In this document: positions 1 through 8,136 of the stretch, in pieces
How the letters are laid out: each line of letters starts with the position of its first letter
Numbering within the stretch: the first letter of the stretch is position 1
NCBI GenBank assembly: GCA_035294725.1
Contig: DATGKK010000070.1
Span: 1-53,969 of the forward strand
From: DATGKK01 sp035294725
GTDB taxonomy: Bacteria > Actinomycetota > Acidimicrobiia > Acidimicrobiales > Bog-793
Direction: 5' to 3'
DNA length: 53,969 nt
The notes under the pieces: model-generated
Told to the model about the DNA's origin: nothing
Database searches by the model: none
The model's input: the letters and a program-made list of their open reading frames with translations, nothing else
Translations under genes and position numbers: made by a program

Positions 1-4
1 GTAG

Positions 5-676
5 TTGCCTACAGACACTCGCCACGTACGGCGCATCCGCGTTGTAGGTCTACCGCCGAGCGTGCTCGCTCACGCGCTCCGCGCCGACTCGGAAAGTTGG
101 CGTCCCGCCAGGAAGCCGGTAACGGTGGCGCACGACGACCCTGTACACCGCCGCCGCCAGTCGCCGACCGCTCCCCAGGAAGCGACGAAAGGCCGGGCGG
201 CCACCGTTACCAGCAGTGACGGATACCGCTACCGCATTTCGGCTGGCGCACCAAGTCTGATCGTTCAGGTCAACGACCCCGACGCGGGCACCGTTCCGTC
301 TCCGGCCAACGGCCTCTACTACATCGCCATCCCCCTCACCGTGACGAACCTGCAGACTGACCGGCCCACGCCAGATCTCAACGACACCGATCCCCTAGGC
401 GGTACTAGTTTCAGCCCGCCTGAGATCAACTTCGACGTCGGGGTGCCGGCCAGCGCCGCCACCGCCTTCGGCATCCGGACCGAGGGCCCGGTCGGCCAGG
501 CCACGGGCGCCTCCGGCTGCCTCAACTGGACCGGGTACGGGGTGCTGCCCACTACCACTTGCGAGTTGGCCACCCTCGGAGAGGGCCTCTATGCAGTCGA
601 CGCTAACGGTCAGGATTTAGTTGACGACCAGATTACCCTTCCGCCGGGTGGATCCAACGACTTCACCCTTACGTAA
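5..676 (+). CDS. Hypothetical Ig/telokin-like protein, possibly N-terminal part of a broken gene
   Basis: The frame opens directly after a TAG at 2-4, so the longest start is the TTG at 5; a GTG near 125 is also possible. The first ~65 residues are arginine- and proline-rich and look noncoding. From about residue 68 the protein looks real: a beta-rich segment with phrases such as YYIAIPLTVTNL and a final LPPGGSNDFTLT, reminiscent of the DUF4352/telokin-like Ig fold of actinobacterial lipoproteins (inference from pattern only). Two cysteines in the second half could pair. No signal peptide or lipobox is visible, which is unusual for that fold. The frame stays open beyond the TAA at 674-676 into the next gene, so the two may be pieces of one gene. 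Function unknown. Confidence 0.45.
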   Translation: MPTDTRHVRRIRVVGLPPSVLAHALRADSESWRPARKPVTVAHDDPVHRRRQSPTAPQEATKGRAATVTSSDGYRYRISAGAPSLIVQVNDPDAGTVPSPANGLYYIAIPLTVTNLQTDRPTPDLNDTDPLGGTSFSPPEINFDVGVPASAATAFGIRTEGPVGQATGASGCLNWTGYGVLPTTTCELATLGEGLYAVDANGQDLVDDQITLPPGGSNDFTLT

Positions 677-700
677 CCCCCAGTCCACCTGCCTCGAACG

Positions 701-1168
701 GTGCCCCCAAGTCCCGGGCCATCGACTACGGGCCCGCCGCCGAGGCCTGCGAGTACCGCTCCGGACTACGCGACACCTCAGCAACCCGTGGCAGGGTTCC
801 TGGATGGTCTGCTGATGCAGGGCAGCTACTACGACACCTACCGCTACGTGCTTTCGACTCAGGTGGCGCGGTGCGAGACCGGTGGAGCATTGGTGGGTAC
901 ACCCGTACTCTCTGCCGGTACGACGTGGTCTTCCGGATCGACCGCCGTCGACGGCAACGAAGCCATCGTGGTCCTTGTCGGTCGGCTCTGCGGCCTGCTG
1001 AACGGATCCGAACAGTGCCTCACTAACCCCGACCCGACTTACGGACTTCCAGCCAACGGCGAGTCCTTCGCTACCGCCTACCGCACGCCCCTAAACTCGA
1101 GCAACGACGACTGGGACGTGCCAGTGGAAGAGGTCAACGGCAGCTGGTATGTCAACGTCCCTGCCTGA
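701..1168 (+). CDS. Hypothetical protein with Pro-rich start; candidate C-terminal half of the split gene
   Basis: It begins at a GTG 24 bases after the previous stop and in the same frame, with no other stop between. Residues 1-25 are proline/serine/threonine-rich like a linker. Residues ~28-155 form a compact domain (VAGFLDGLLMQGSYYDTYRYV, several cysteines, ending EEVNGSWYVNVPA). This resembles NTF2-like accessory domains at the end of secreted actinobacterial lipoproteins: a helix with a FLDGLL motif, then strands ending in a W-Y-V motif (inference). No ribosome-binding site is obvious before the GTG and no signal peptide is present, which supports this being the downstream part of an interrupted gene. 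Function not assigned. Confidence 0.45.
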   Translation: MPPSPGPSTTGPPPRPASTAPDYATPQQPVAGFLDGLLMQGSYYDTYRYVLSTQVARCETGGALVGTPVLSAGTTWSSGSTAVDGNEAIVVLVGRLCGLLNGSEQCLTNPDPTYGLPANGESFATAYRTPLNSSNDDWDVPVEEVNGSWYVNVPA

Positions 1169-1187
1169 GCATCCCCTCGGAGGAACC

Positions 1188-1574
1188 ATGTGCGGAACGC
1201 TCCCACCTCTCAAGTATCGGCTCCGGGCTGGGGAACAGCGCGGGATCGGCCCATGGGAGGCCAGCTACTTCAAACGGCAGCCCACCAGCGATGAGATCCG
1301 CCACGATCTGGAGGAGTTGCAGGCACTCTGTGACCAGATGGTCGCAGAGGCCAGACGTCGCCAGGAGGACTTCGAACAGCGCCGGCGTGCCGCTCGCCGG
1401 GCGGAGATGGAAGCGCTCACCGATGTCCCCATTCCGGCCATCGAACGGCTCATGAGCCGGGTGCGCACCGACCCGGATGCCCGCCAGCAGGTCATCTCCC
1501 TCATCGAGGGCCTCGACTGCGACGACCCCCGCAAGCGTCGCTACCGAACCATGCTCGCCAACCGGCTGATGTAA
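1188..1574 (+). CDS. Small coiled-coil hypothetical protein
   Basis: The ATG at 1188 is preceded by GGAGGA at 1179-1184, which decides this start over the in-frame ATG at 1149. The 128-residue product has a short N-terminal segment (MCGTLPPLKYRL), a long charged helix at about 35-85 (EELQALCDQMVAEARRRQED, then many R/E/A), and a C-terminal segment with DPDARQQVISLIEG and a basic end. No catalytic motif is visible. It starts 19 bases after the preceding stop and may share its transcript. It is soluble, probably helical and oligomeric. I do not recognise the family. Confidence 0.5.
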   Translation: MCGTLPPLKYRLRAGEQRGIGPWEASYFKRQPTSDEIRHDLEELQALCDQMVAEARRRQEDFEQRRRAARRAEMEALTDVPIPAIERLMSRVRTDPDARQQVISLIEGLDCDDPRKRRYRTMLANRLM

Positions 1575-2048
1575 CGGCGCCGCACGACGCACGCCGCTCG
1601 AAGGTGCCGGGGCGATCCGCAGCCACTGCGGTTAGCCCCGATCGCTCACGGAACCCATTGAGGAAGGCCGCGATCGCTGATTGGGGCCGATCGTCGAGCG
1701 GACCGGTGGTATTCGCGACCGCCCGGGGGTCGGCCGCCGTCATTCGCTCGCGGAGGCGAGGTTGCCGAGTGCTCCATGGGCGTGCGACAGCGCCGGTTAG
1801 CCGTCGCTCTCGGGATTCGGTCGCGTCAGGTGAGCGCGGCGATGTGCCGGTAGGCACGCAGCAGATCGGACGTGAGTTGTCCGAGTTGGGTCAACGCGCT
1901 AACGCCCGCAGCGACGCAACGGAGGAGGAAGTGGCGACGCGCCCTGCTCGAAGCCTCCGGTACCTTGCTGGCTGCAGCGAAGTGCCCTCGGACGAGCCCT
2001 CCCTGAAGATCGCCACGCGAGAATCACGCGTACCATCGCTCGACCGAC
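1575..2048. other. Intergenic stretch, no supported gene
   Basis: Open frames exist on both strands but are arginine/serine-rich, lack ribosome-binding sites and do not resemble any family I know. A TACCAT hexamer at about 2031-2036 could be the -10 box of the following gene. Nothing else is identifiable. Confidence 0.4.
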
Positions 2049-2057
2049 GGAGGCACC

Positions 2058-2879
2058 GTGGACCCAGCAGAGCAGCACCTCCTGCACGACTTCACCGACG
2101 GGTGGAGACGCTCAAGCGAGAGATGGGCTACAAAGCATTCTGACGTGGTCACATGCTCTGAGGCCGACGCACAGGCTGCCGTTGGCAGATGGCGCGACTT
2201 CCCGGTCACCGCCCACCCGCGTCCGACCGTTTTGGTCGGGCCACCGGACCGGCCCCAGGACGGCTTCGTTGACGGACCATCGAAGATGGCATACGACGCC
2301 GGAGTGATCGACGGGGCAGCTGGAGTACCCGAAGAGCCGCTGCGAATCCTCCGAGGCCTAGGTCATCCGGCCCCTGCTCCGGTAACGGCTCCCCTCATCG
2401 TCACGAGCGCCGAGCACCAGGAGGCGACCTTCTGGACCGATCGAGGCCGGTGCCTTTTTCCAGCGTGGCGCCTCGAAGCGGTGGGCGCACGAGGTCCCAT
2501 CTGGGTGATGGACGAGGCCGCCCTCGCCTCTTGCTGGTTCCCTCCGGCCCTTGAGCCAGGCGCACCGAGAAGCCCGCACGACGCCATCTCAGCCACGCTC
2601 GGGGCCGACGGCGTCACGCTCGACTACCGCTTCGTCGGAAGTGCGCCATCGGTAGTGGTCTGCTACGAGCTCTGCCTTCTCGAGACCCGGACGGCCGTCT
2701 GCATTATCGCGAAGGCCATCGCCAATCCAGAGCTTCCACCCCGTGCCGCGGTGCCAGCCGTAGGAGTGACGAGAGAAGTCAGGGTTCGTCTCTCGCGTCC
2801 CTTGGGCGAGCGCGTGTTGGTCGCAGTGGACGGCAGTCCAGTGGAGGTCACGCACGGCTCCGGAGAGCGCGTCCCGTAG
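2058..2879 (+). CDS. Hypothetical protein with C-terminal beta domain
   Basis: The GTG start is set by GGAGG at 2049-2053, four bases upstream. The 273-residue product has no signal peptide. Residues ~1-100 are polar. From about 170 it has a beta-rich domain (AISATLGADGVTLDYRFVGSAP, CYELCLLETRTAVCIIAKA) ending with VTREVRVRLSRPLGERVLVAVDGSPVEV. That closing pattern (RL.RPLG.R.L.D..G.PV) is common at the end of uncharacterised actinobacterial exported proteins, so the coding call is fairly safe. The function is unknown. It stands alone, with no gene close on either side. Confidence 0.55.
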   Translation: MDPAEQHLLHDFTDGWRRSSERWATKHSDVVTCSEADAQAAVGRWRDFPVTAHPRPTVLVGPPDRPQDGFVDGPSKMAYDAGVIDGAAGVPEEPLRILRGLGHPAPAPVTAPLIVTSAEHQEATFWTDRGRCLFPAWRLEAVGARGPIWVMDEAALASCWFPPALEPGAPRSPHDAISATLGADGVTLDYRFVGSAPSVVVCYELCLLETRTAVCIIAKAIANPELPPRAAVPAVGVTREVRVRLSRPLGERVLVAVDGSPVEVTHGSGERVP

Positions 2880-3212
2880 TCCCGAGGCTTGGGCGCGCCC
2901 TTGCCCACCACCGAACGCCGGGGCGGCGGACGCCCTACGGGCCAGCGAGGGACAGTGCTCCTAACTTTCGCCAGCACTGGTTCAGGCCGCCGTGCGTAGC
3001 GCCGACGTGACGCTCCACGGTTCCTGCGCTGGAGATGTGGAAGGTCCAACCGCGGTCGCGTGGAGTCTCCCGCTAGCAGCGCTCGTCAGCCCAGGCCGGC
3101 AGCCCGTGCGGACACGCCACCGACGATCCATGGCGTGAGCGGCGCCGGCCTGCACGCAGCCCGCGACGCGGCGCCGCGGTGGCCGGGTGAGCTGGCAGCA
3201 ACGCACCTGACG
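2880..3212. other. Intergenic stretch before the 3227 gene
   Basis: No convincing gene, RNA or repeat is visible. Possible frames here are compositionally poor and lack start signals. The only recognisable element is the -10 box just downstream at 3213. Confidence 0.4.
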
Positions 3213-3218
3213 TACAAT
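3213..3218 (+). promoter_or_regulatory. -10 box TACAAT
   Basis: TACAAT matches the primary sigma -10 consensus at five of six positions and lies eight bases before the GTG at 3227. The mRNA probably starts at or beside the start codon (leaderless). No clear -35 was found. Confidence 0.5.
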
Positions 3219-3226
3219 CCTCCAGG

Positions 3227-3733
3227 GTGCAACGGCGCGAGGGGCCGCCGGCATCGGGGGGCACGACGATGGCAGTTCTGGCTACGGGTGCAGCAGCGGA
3301 CCGACACGCGCGGTGGTACGAGGCCCTGCGCCGGGCCTGCGGCGTCCCGTGGGTGGTCGACGGGCCCCGTGCCGAGGAGGCCATCGCCCGCTGCCTCCTC
3401 GACGCTCTGCCGGAGCCGGGAATGCTGGACCCGCCGTCCTCGTCGCGGGTGGTGGGTGACGGCTCGACGGACCCCTTCGGTGCCGCCTTGGCCAAGGCGG
3501 CAGCCCACGTCAGCGCCTATCTCGCTGCAGGTGTCGCCGGCGACCTCGATCTGCCCTTGTGCGGGCACGGCGAGACCGTGAAGAACGACGACGGGTCCAC
3601 CCGTCTCGAGGACTCGACTGCCACAGCCGTTCGACGGATCGCCGCTCGCGTCGCCGGCCATGAGATCCGCCCGGACTGGCTCACCTGGCTGTGGGCGCGG
3701 GCGGTGGGCGACCTCGTGAAGGACACCATGTAG
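3227..3733 (+). CDS. Small alpha-helical hypothetical protein
   Basis: The 168-residue product is probably soluble. The GTG at 3227 fits a leaderless transcript from the TACAAT at 3213-3218; the in-frame ATG at 3269 is an alternative. Helices dominate: HARWYEALRRACGVPW, AEEAIARCLLDAL, AAALAKAAAHVSAYLAAGV, TATAVRRIAARVAG, ending with RPDWLTWLWARAVGDLVKDTM. A central Cys/His/Gly segment (PLCGHGE) might contact a metal, but nothing else supports that. The family is not recognised. The gene is separated from the acylase downstream by about 170 bases. Confidence 0.45.
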   Translation: MQRREGPPASGGTTMAVLATGAAADRHARWYEALRRACGVPWVVDGPRAEEAIARCLLDALPEPGMLDPPSSSRVVGDGSTDPFGAALAKAAAHVSAYLAAGVAGDLDLPLCGHGETVKNDDGSTRLEDSTATAVRRIAARVAGHEIRPDWLTWLWARAVGDLVKDTM

Positions 3734-3907
3734 CGGCATCGAGGCCCTCAAGTTCGTCCAGCGAGCGAATCAACCGCATGCCAGCCGGGCTCGTGATGAC
3801 GGCGCTCCGGGACAGCCCTCGACCTGCTCGGACTTGCCCTCGCGCTCCACGCCAGCTACGAACCCTCACTGAGGACGTCGAACGCGGCGCCCGAGGGAGG
3901 CAAGGGC

Positions 3908-6445
3908 ATGGTCCGGCGAGGGTGGCTGACAGGCGGTGGCGGGAGAGGCAGGGGAGCTCGAGGAAGCCGCCGGGCTGAATCAGGGCGACCCTCGGCCGGC
4001 ATGACGACCGAGCGGCGTCGCTCCCGGCTCCTCGGACGCGGCGGCGGCTCGCTTGCGGCCGCCGCCTCCTGCCTCGCTGTCTCTGCCGTCTTGCTCCCCG
4101 CGCCGGCGGCGGTTCCGACGAGTGTCCGCGCCTCGAGCTCGGGCGCGGACACCGTCACCATCGTCACCGATAGCGCCGGCATCCCCCACATCACGGCGTC
4201 CAACTTCCGGGCTCTCGGCTACGGGGAGGCATGGGCGTTCTCGGAGGACAACTTCTGCACCCTCGCGAACGACTTCGTCACCGTCGAGGGAGAGCGGTCG
4301 AAGTACTTCGGCCCGAACGGTCTCGCCGTCAACTACTCGGCGGGTGTCGACCCCGCCAACCTCGACTCCGACCTGTTCTGGAAGTACGTCGCCGCGACGG
4401 GGCTCTACCAGCAGCAGTCCAAGCTCCCGCCGCCTCTCGGGCCGCTGCCCCAGGTGAAACACCTCTACCAGGGCTTCGTCCAGGGCTACAACGCCTATCT
4501 CGCGTCCGGCAAGCTCGACGACCCCACCTGCAAGGGGAAGGCCTGGGTCAAGCCGATCACGATGGAGGACATGTTCCTTCGAGGCCTGCAGATCGCGACA
4601 GAGGCCTCGAGCCAGCAGTTCATCACCTACCTCGACCTCGCCTCGCCACCGAGCGCGGCCGCCGGGGCTGCTCGCCCCGCGACGGCGCGTCTCGACGTGG
4701 CGGCACTACGTGCGCTTCGGGAGAGCGGTGCCTCCACTCGCGGCTCGAACGGCATCGCCGTCGGCGCCGAGGACACCCGGTACCGCAACGGCATGGTGCT
4801 CGCGAACCCGCACTTCCCCTGGATCGGGACCGAGCGGTTCTGGATGGCCCAGCTCACCGTCCCCGGCAAGTACGACGTCGAGGGCGGGACGCTCGAGGGC
4901 TTCCCCCTCATCGGCATCGGCTTCAACGCGAACCTGGCCTGGACCCACACCGTGTCGACCTCGGAGCGCTTCACCTTCTACCGCCTCACGCTCGAGGCCG
5001 GCCACCCGACGAGCTACGTCGTTGACGGCAAGGACGTGCCGATGGGGAAGGTGACCGTGAGCGTGGACACCGGAGAGGGCACCGTCCACCACACCTTCTA
5101 CACGACGAGATGGGGGCCGGTCGTCGACGTCACGCCGGCCACCTACGGCTGGAGCACGACGAACGCCTACACCGTCGACGACGTGAACTGGGCCAACGAG
5201 TACCGCGCCGCCAACCAGTACTTCGAGATGGGACGCGCCACCTCGGTGGAGGACCTGCTGGCGGTGGAGGAGAAGTACCTCGCGATCCCGACCTTCAACA
5301 CGATCGCCGCGGACGACCACGGTGACGTCCTCTACGGCGACGTCGGCAACACTCCGAACGTGGCGGCAACGAGGATCGCGCGCTGCACGCCCCCGGGCCT
5401 GCCCGAGGAGGTGTACCAGCTCTCGGGGCTCGTCACCCTCGACGGCTCGAGATCGAGCTGCAGATGGGGACGGGACCGCGGCACGCCGATCCCGGGGATC
5501 TTCGACGGTGCGCAGGAGCCGCACACGATCCGGCGCGACTACGTGGAGAACTCCAACGACTCCTACTGGCTCGCGAACCCGAGCCATCCGTTCCCGGCGT
5601 TCTCGCCGATCATCGGCAAGATTGACGTGCCCCAGGGGCTGCGCACCCGTCTCGGCAACCTCATGATCGAGAAGCGGGTGGCCGGCACCGACGGCCTCGG
5701 CTCGCCCAAGTTCACGATCCGCACGATGGAGCAGATGTGGGAGAGCGACCAGTCCCTCCTCGCCCAGCTCGTGCTGAAGCGGCTCGTGGCCGACTGCACG
5801 GCCCACCCGTCGGCCACGGCGAGCGACGGCAAGCCGGTGAGCCTCGGCCGCGCCTGTGACGCGCTCCGCCTCTACGAGGCGACCGAGAACGGCCACCTCG
5901 ACGCGAAGGGCGGCTGGCTCTTCTCGGTCTGGTACGCCGACGCGCCGTCGACGCAGTTCTGGGAGCGACCCTTCGAGGTGGCCCACCCGCTCACGACGCC
6001 GTCGGGCCTCGACACGGCGAACCCCGCCATCCTCACCGCGCTCGCCGACGCCGTCCAGAGCCTGCGGGCAAGGAAGATCCCGCTCGACGCGAGCTACGGC
6101 GAGGTCCAGCACGTGATCCGGCACGGCAAGGTCATCCCGATCCCCGGCTGCGACACCGGCTGCTTCAACGCCATCTACACGAGCGGCGGCAACGGAAACC
6201 CCTTCGAGCCCGGCGACTACGGCACGGTGGTGGACGGCTCCTCCCTCGTGATGACGACCGAGCTCACCCCGCACGGCCCGGTCTCTCGGGGCATCCTCAC
6301 CTACTCGCAGGCGACGAACCCGAGATCCCCGTGGTACTCCAACATGACCACGCTGTACTCCGAGGGAAAGTGGGTGCGGCTCCCCTACACCGAGAAGGAG
6401 CTCGAGGCCCAGCCCGGGAACCGCACGGTCGTCCTCCACGTCTGA
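3908..6445 (+). CDS. Penicillin acylase family protein (secreted Ntn hydrolase)
   Basis: An 845-residue preproenzyme of the penicillin amidase/aculeacin acylase type, which hydrolyses amide bonds of acylated small molecules outside the membrane. GGGAGG at 3895-3900, seven bases before the ATG, supports this start. An in-frame ATG at 4001 would give a more ordinary signal peptide. The N-terminus is arginine-rich, followed by a hydrophobic stretch (SLAAAASCLAVSAVLLPAP). The alpha-chain region has the family segment IPHITASNFRALGYGEAWAF. The autocatalytic cleavage site is the RGSNG motif, with Ser280 as nucleophile, and GMVLANPHFPW follows. Length and order agree with the family. The substrate (N-acyl homoserine lactone, beta-lactam or lipopeptide) cannot be told from sequence. 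It is transcribed toward, and converges with, the crotonase gene. Confidence 0.9.
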   Translation: MVRRGWLTGGGGRGRGARGSRRAESGRPSAGMTTERRRSRLLGRGGGSLAAAASCLAVSAVLLPAPAAVPTSVRASSSGADTVTIVTDSAGIPHITASNFRALGYGEAWAFSEDNFCTLANDFVTVEGERSKYFGPNGLAVNYSAGVDPANLDSDLFWKYVAATGLYQQQSKLPPPLGPLPQVKHLYQGFVQGYNAYLASGKLDDPTCKGKAWVKPITMEDMFLRGLQIATEASSQQFITYLDLASPPSAAAGAARPATARLDVAALRALRESGASTRGSNGIAVGAEDTRYRNGMVLANPHFPWIGTERFWMAQLTVPGKYDVEGGTLEGFPLIGIGFNANLAWTHTVSTSERFTFYRLTLEAGHPTSYVVDGKDVPMGKVTVSVDTGEGTVHHTFYTTRWGPVVDVTPATYGWSTTNAYTVDDVNWANEYRAANQYFEMGRATSVEDLLAVEEKYLAIPTFNTIAADDHGDVLYGDVGNTPNVAATRIARCTPPGLPEEVYQLSGLVTLDGSRSSCRWGRDRGTPIPGIFDGAQEPHTIRRDYVENSNDSYWLANPSHPFPAFSPIIGKIDVPQGLRTRLGNLMIEKRVAGTDGLGSPKFTIRTMEQMWESDQSLLAQLVLKRLVADCTAHPSATASDGKPVSLGRACDALRLYEATENGHLDAKGGWLFSVWYADAPSTQFWERPFEVAHPLTTPSGLDTANPAILTALADAVQSLRARKIPLDASYGEVQHVIRHGKVIPIPGCDTGCFNAIYTSGGNGNPFEPGDYGTVVDGSSLVMTTELTPHGPVSRGILTYSQATNPRSPWYSNMTTLYSEGKWVRLPYTEKELEAQPGNRTVVLHV

Positions 6446-6509
6446 GCTCGGTCCCCTCGAGCGGCGAGCTCAGCCGGGTGACGCTGCCCACCGACGCCGG
6501 AGCGTCGCG

Positions 6510-7325
6510 TCAGCGGCCCTTCCAGACGGGCCGGCGCTTCTCAGCAAAGGCGCGCAGGCCCTCTTGGAGGTCCTCGGACTCCATGACCGGGCGGGCCAGC
6601 TCCATCTGCCGCTCCCAGCCCTCGGCGTCGCTCCAGTCGTAGGCCCGTTGGACGATCTGCTTGCTCGCCCGCACGGCGAGGGGGCCTGCCGCCACCACCT
6701 CCTCGGCGAGCTCGAGGGCGCCGGCGAGCGCCTCGCCCGGCTCGGTGAGCCGGTTGACGAGCCCGAGCTCCGCCATGCGAGCCGCCGGCCACGGCCTCCC
6801 CGTGAGAGCGAGCTCCATGGCGAGGTGGTACGGGATCCGCTTCGGGAGGCGGAAGAGCGCGCCACCCACGGCGACGAGCGAGCGAGCCGCCTCGGGGAGC
6901 CCCATCGTGGCCGTGCGCGAGGACACGATGAGGTCGCAGGCGAGGCAGAGCTCGAGGCCACCTGCGAGCGCGTGGCCCTCGACGGCCGCGATGACCGGCT
7001 TGGCCGGCGGCAGCGCCATGATCCCGAAGCCTCCCCGCCGCCGGGAGGTCCCGAAGTCCCCGTGGGCAGCCGCGATGAGGTCCTGCCCGCTCGAGAACAC
7101 CTCCGTCGAGCCCGTGATGATGGCGCACCACAAGGTGGCGTCCTCCTCGTAGGCGTCGATCGCCGCCTCCATGGCACGGGCGGTCGCCCCGTCGAACGCG
7201 TTGCGTCGGTGGGGGCGGTTGATCCGGATGACGAGGAGGTGCTCGCCCACCCGCTCGGAGGCGATGGCGTCCTCGCCGGTCGGCTCGGCGCCCGGGACGA
7301 CCGCCGGCTCCTCATTGGCTGACAC
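6510..7325 (-). CDS. Enoyl-CoA hydratase/isomerase (crotonase) family protein
   Basis: A 271-residue crotonase-fold enzyme, last of the ligase-SDR-crotonase operon. It likely hydrates or isomerises an enoyl-CoA produced by its neighbours. The start is the GTG at 7325, overlapping the SDR stop by 14 bases. The oxyanion-hole segment EGHALAGGLELCLACD and the GLPEA loop are present, so both glutamates used for water activation in true hydratases are retained. The N-terminal strand LLVIRINRPHRRNAFDG is typical. A ~25-residue extension before the fold is unremarkable. The C-terminus has the usual REGLRAF-like end (LQEGLRAFAEKRRPVWKGR). The substrate is unknown; the operon suggests an acid activated to CoA and then beta-oxidised. 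Confidence 0.88.
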   Translation of the reverse strand: MSANEEPAVVPGAEPTGEDAIASERVGEHLLVIRINRPHRRNAFDGATARAMEAAIDAYEEDATLWCAIITGSTEVFSSGQDLIAAAHGDFGTSRRRGGFGIMALPPAKPVIAAVEGHALAGGLELCLACDLIVSSRTATMGLPEAARSLVAVGGALFRLPKRIPYHLAMELALTGRPWPAARMAELGLVNRLTEPGEALAGALELAEEVVAAGPLAVRASKQIVQRAYDWSDAEGWERQMELARPVMESEDLQEGLRAFAEKRRPVWKGR

Positions 7326-8136
7326 TGAAGCCTCCGTTCACCGGGTAGGTCTGACCGGTGATCCACCCCGCCGCGGGCGAGGCGAGGAACGTGATCAGCG
7401 CGGCGGCATCGCTCGGCTCGCCGAAACGGCGGATCATGTAGCCGCGCAGGATCTGCTTCGCGAGCTCCTCGTTGTCGAAGGCGGCCGCCGTCGCCGGCGT
7501 GCGGGTGGCGGCGATGGCGACGTTGTTGGCGGTGATGCCGTGCCGTCCGAGGCTCCGGGCGAGCGCCCGGGTGAGGCCGGCGGCGCCGGCCTTCGCCGCC
7601 GAGTAGGCCTCGAGGCCGGGCTCCCCCACCCGGCCGGCGTCGCTGATCACCGTGATGAGGCGGCCCCCCTTGCCTGCCGCGATCATCTGCGGGATGACCG
7701 CCCGGTGGCAGTTGAGGGCCCCGTAGAGGTTGACTCGCAGGAAGGGCTCCCACTCGGCCGGGTCCTTCTCCCAAAAGGGCCTGCCGGTGAGGACCGCCGT
7801 GTCGGCGCCCGCGTTGCCGGCGTTGTTGACGAGGACGTCGATCGGCCCGAGCCGGGCCGCAGCGGCGTCCACCATCTCCGAGACCTGCCCGAAGTCGGTG
7901 ACGTCGCCGGGGGCCGCGGCGGCCGTGCCGCCCGCCTCGGCGATCTCCCCCACGACCTCCTCGGCGCGCGCCGCGACGACGTCGTTCACCGCCACCTTGG
8001 CCCCGTGGGCGGCGAGGTAGCGGGCCGTCTCGGCCCCGACGCCCTGGCCGGCGCCGGTGACGAGCGCCACCCGGCCGCGAAGCTCGAGCAGGTTCGGCGC
8101 CGGCCGGCTCGCCGCCGCCTCGTGACCCTCAGACAT
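7312..8136 (-). CDS. Short-chain dehydrogenase/reductase
   Basis: A 274-residue classical SDR, NAD(P)H-dependent alcohol/ketone oxidoreductase. The ATG at 8136 is preceded by GGAAGGGAG and overlaps the ligase stop (ATGTCTGA), implying translational coupling. The Rossmann motif TGAGQGVG is near residues 27-34 and NNAG near 104-107. The catalytic Ser165, Tyr178 and Lys182 are in order, and the C-terminal PVNGGF ends the fold. The Asp at the end of strand 2 (VAVNDVV) hints at NAD preference. It probably oxidises the 3-hydroxyacyl-CoA made by the adjacent crotonase. An in-frame start at 8166 would add ten residues but lacks a better ribosome-binding site. Confidence 0.88.
   Translation of the reverse strand: MSEGHEAAASRPAPNLLELRGRVALVTGAGQGVGAETARYLAAHGAKVAVNDVVAARAEEVVGEIAEAGGTAAAAPGDVTDFGQVSEMVDAAAARLGPIDVLVNNAGNAGADTAVLTGRPFWEKDPAEWEPFLRVNLYGALNCHRAVIPQMIAAGKGGRLITVISDAGRVGEPGLEAYSAAKAGAAGLTRALARSLGRHGITANNVAIAATRTPATAAAFDNEELAKQILRGYMIRRFGEPSDAAALITFLASPAAGWITGQTYPVNGGFSVSQ

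Noticed and set aside
1604..2143. 179-codon plus-strand frame
   Set aside because: Arg/Ser-rich, no ribosome-binding site, overlaps the better-supported gene at 2058.
4706..6439. 577-codon minus-strand frame opposite the penicillin acylase gene
   Set aside because: Arg/Val/Glu-rich antisense translation of a high-GC gene, with no family signature or start signal.
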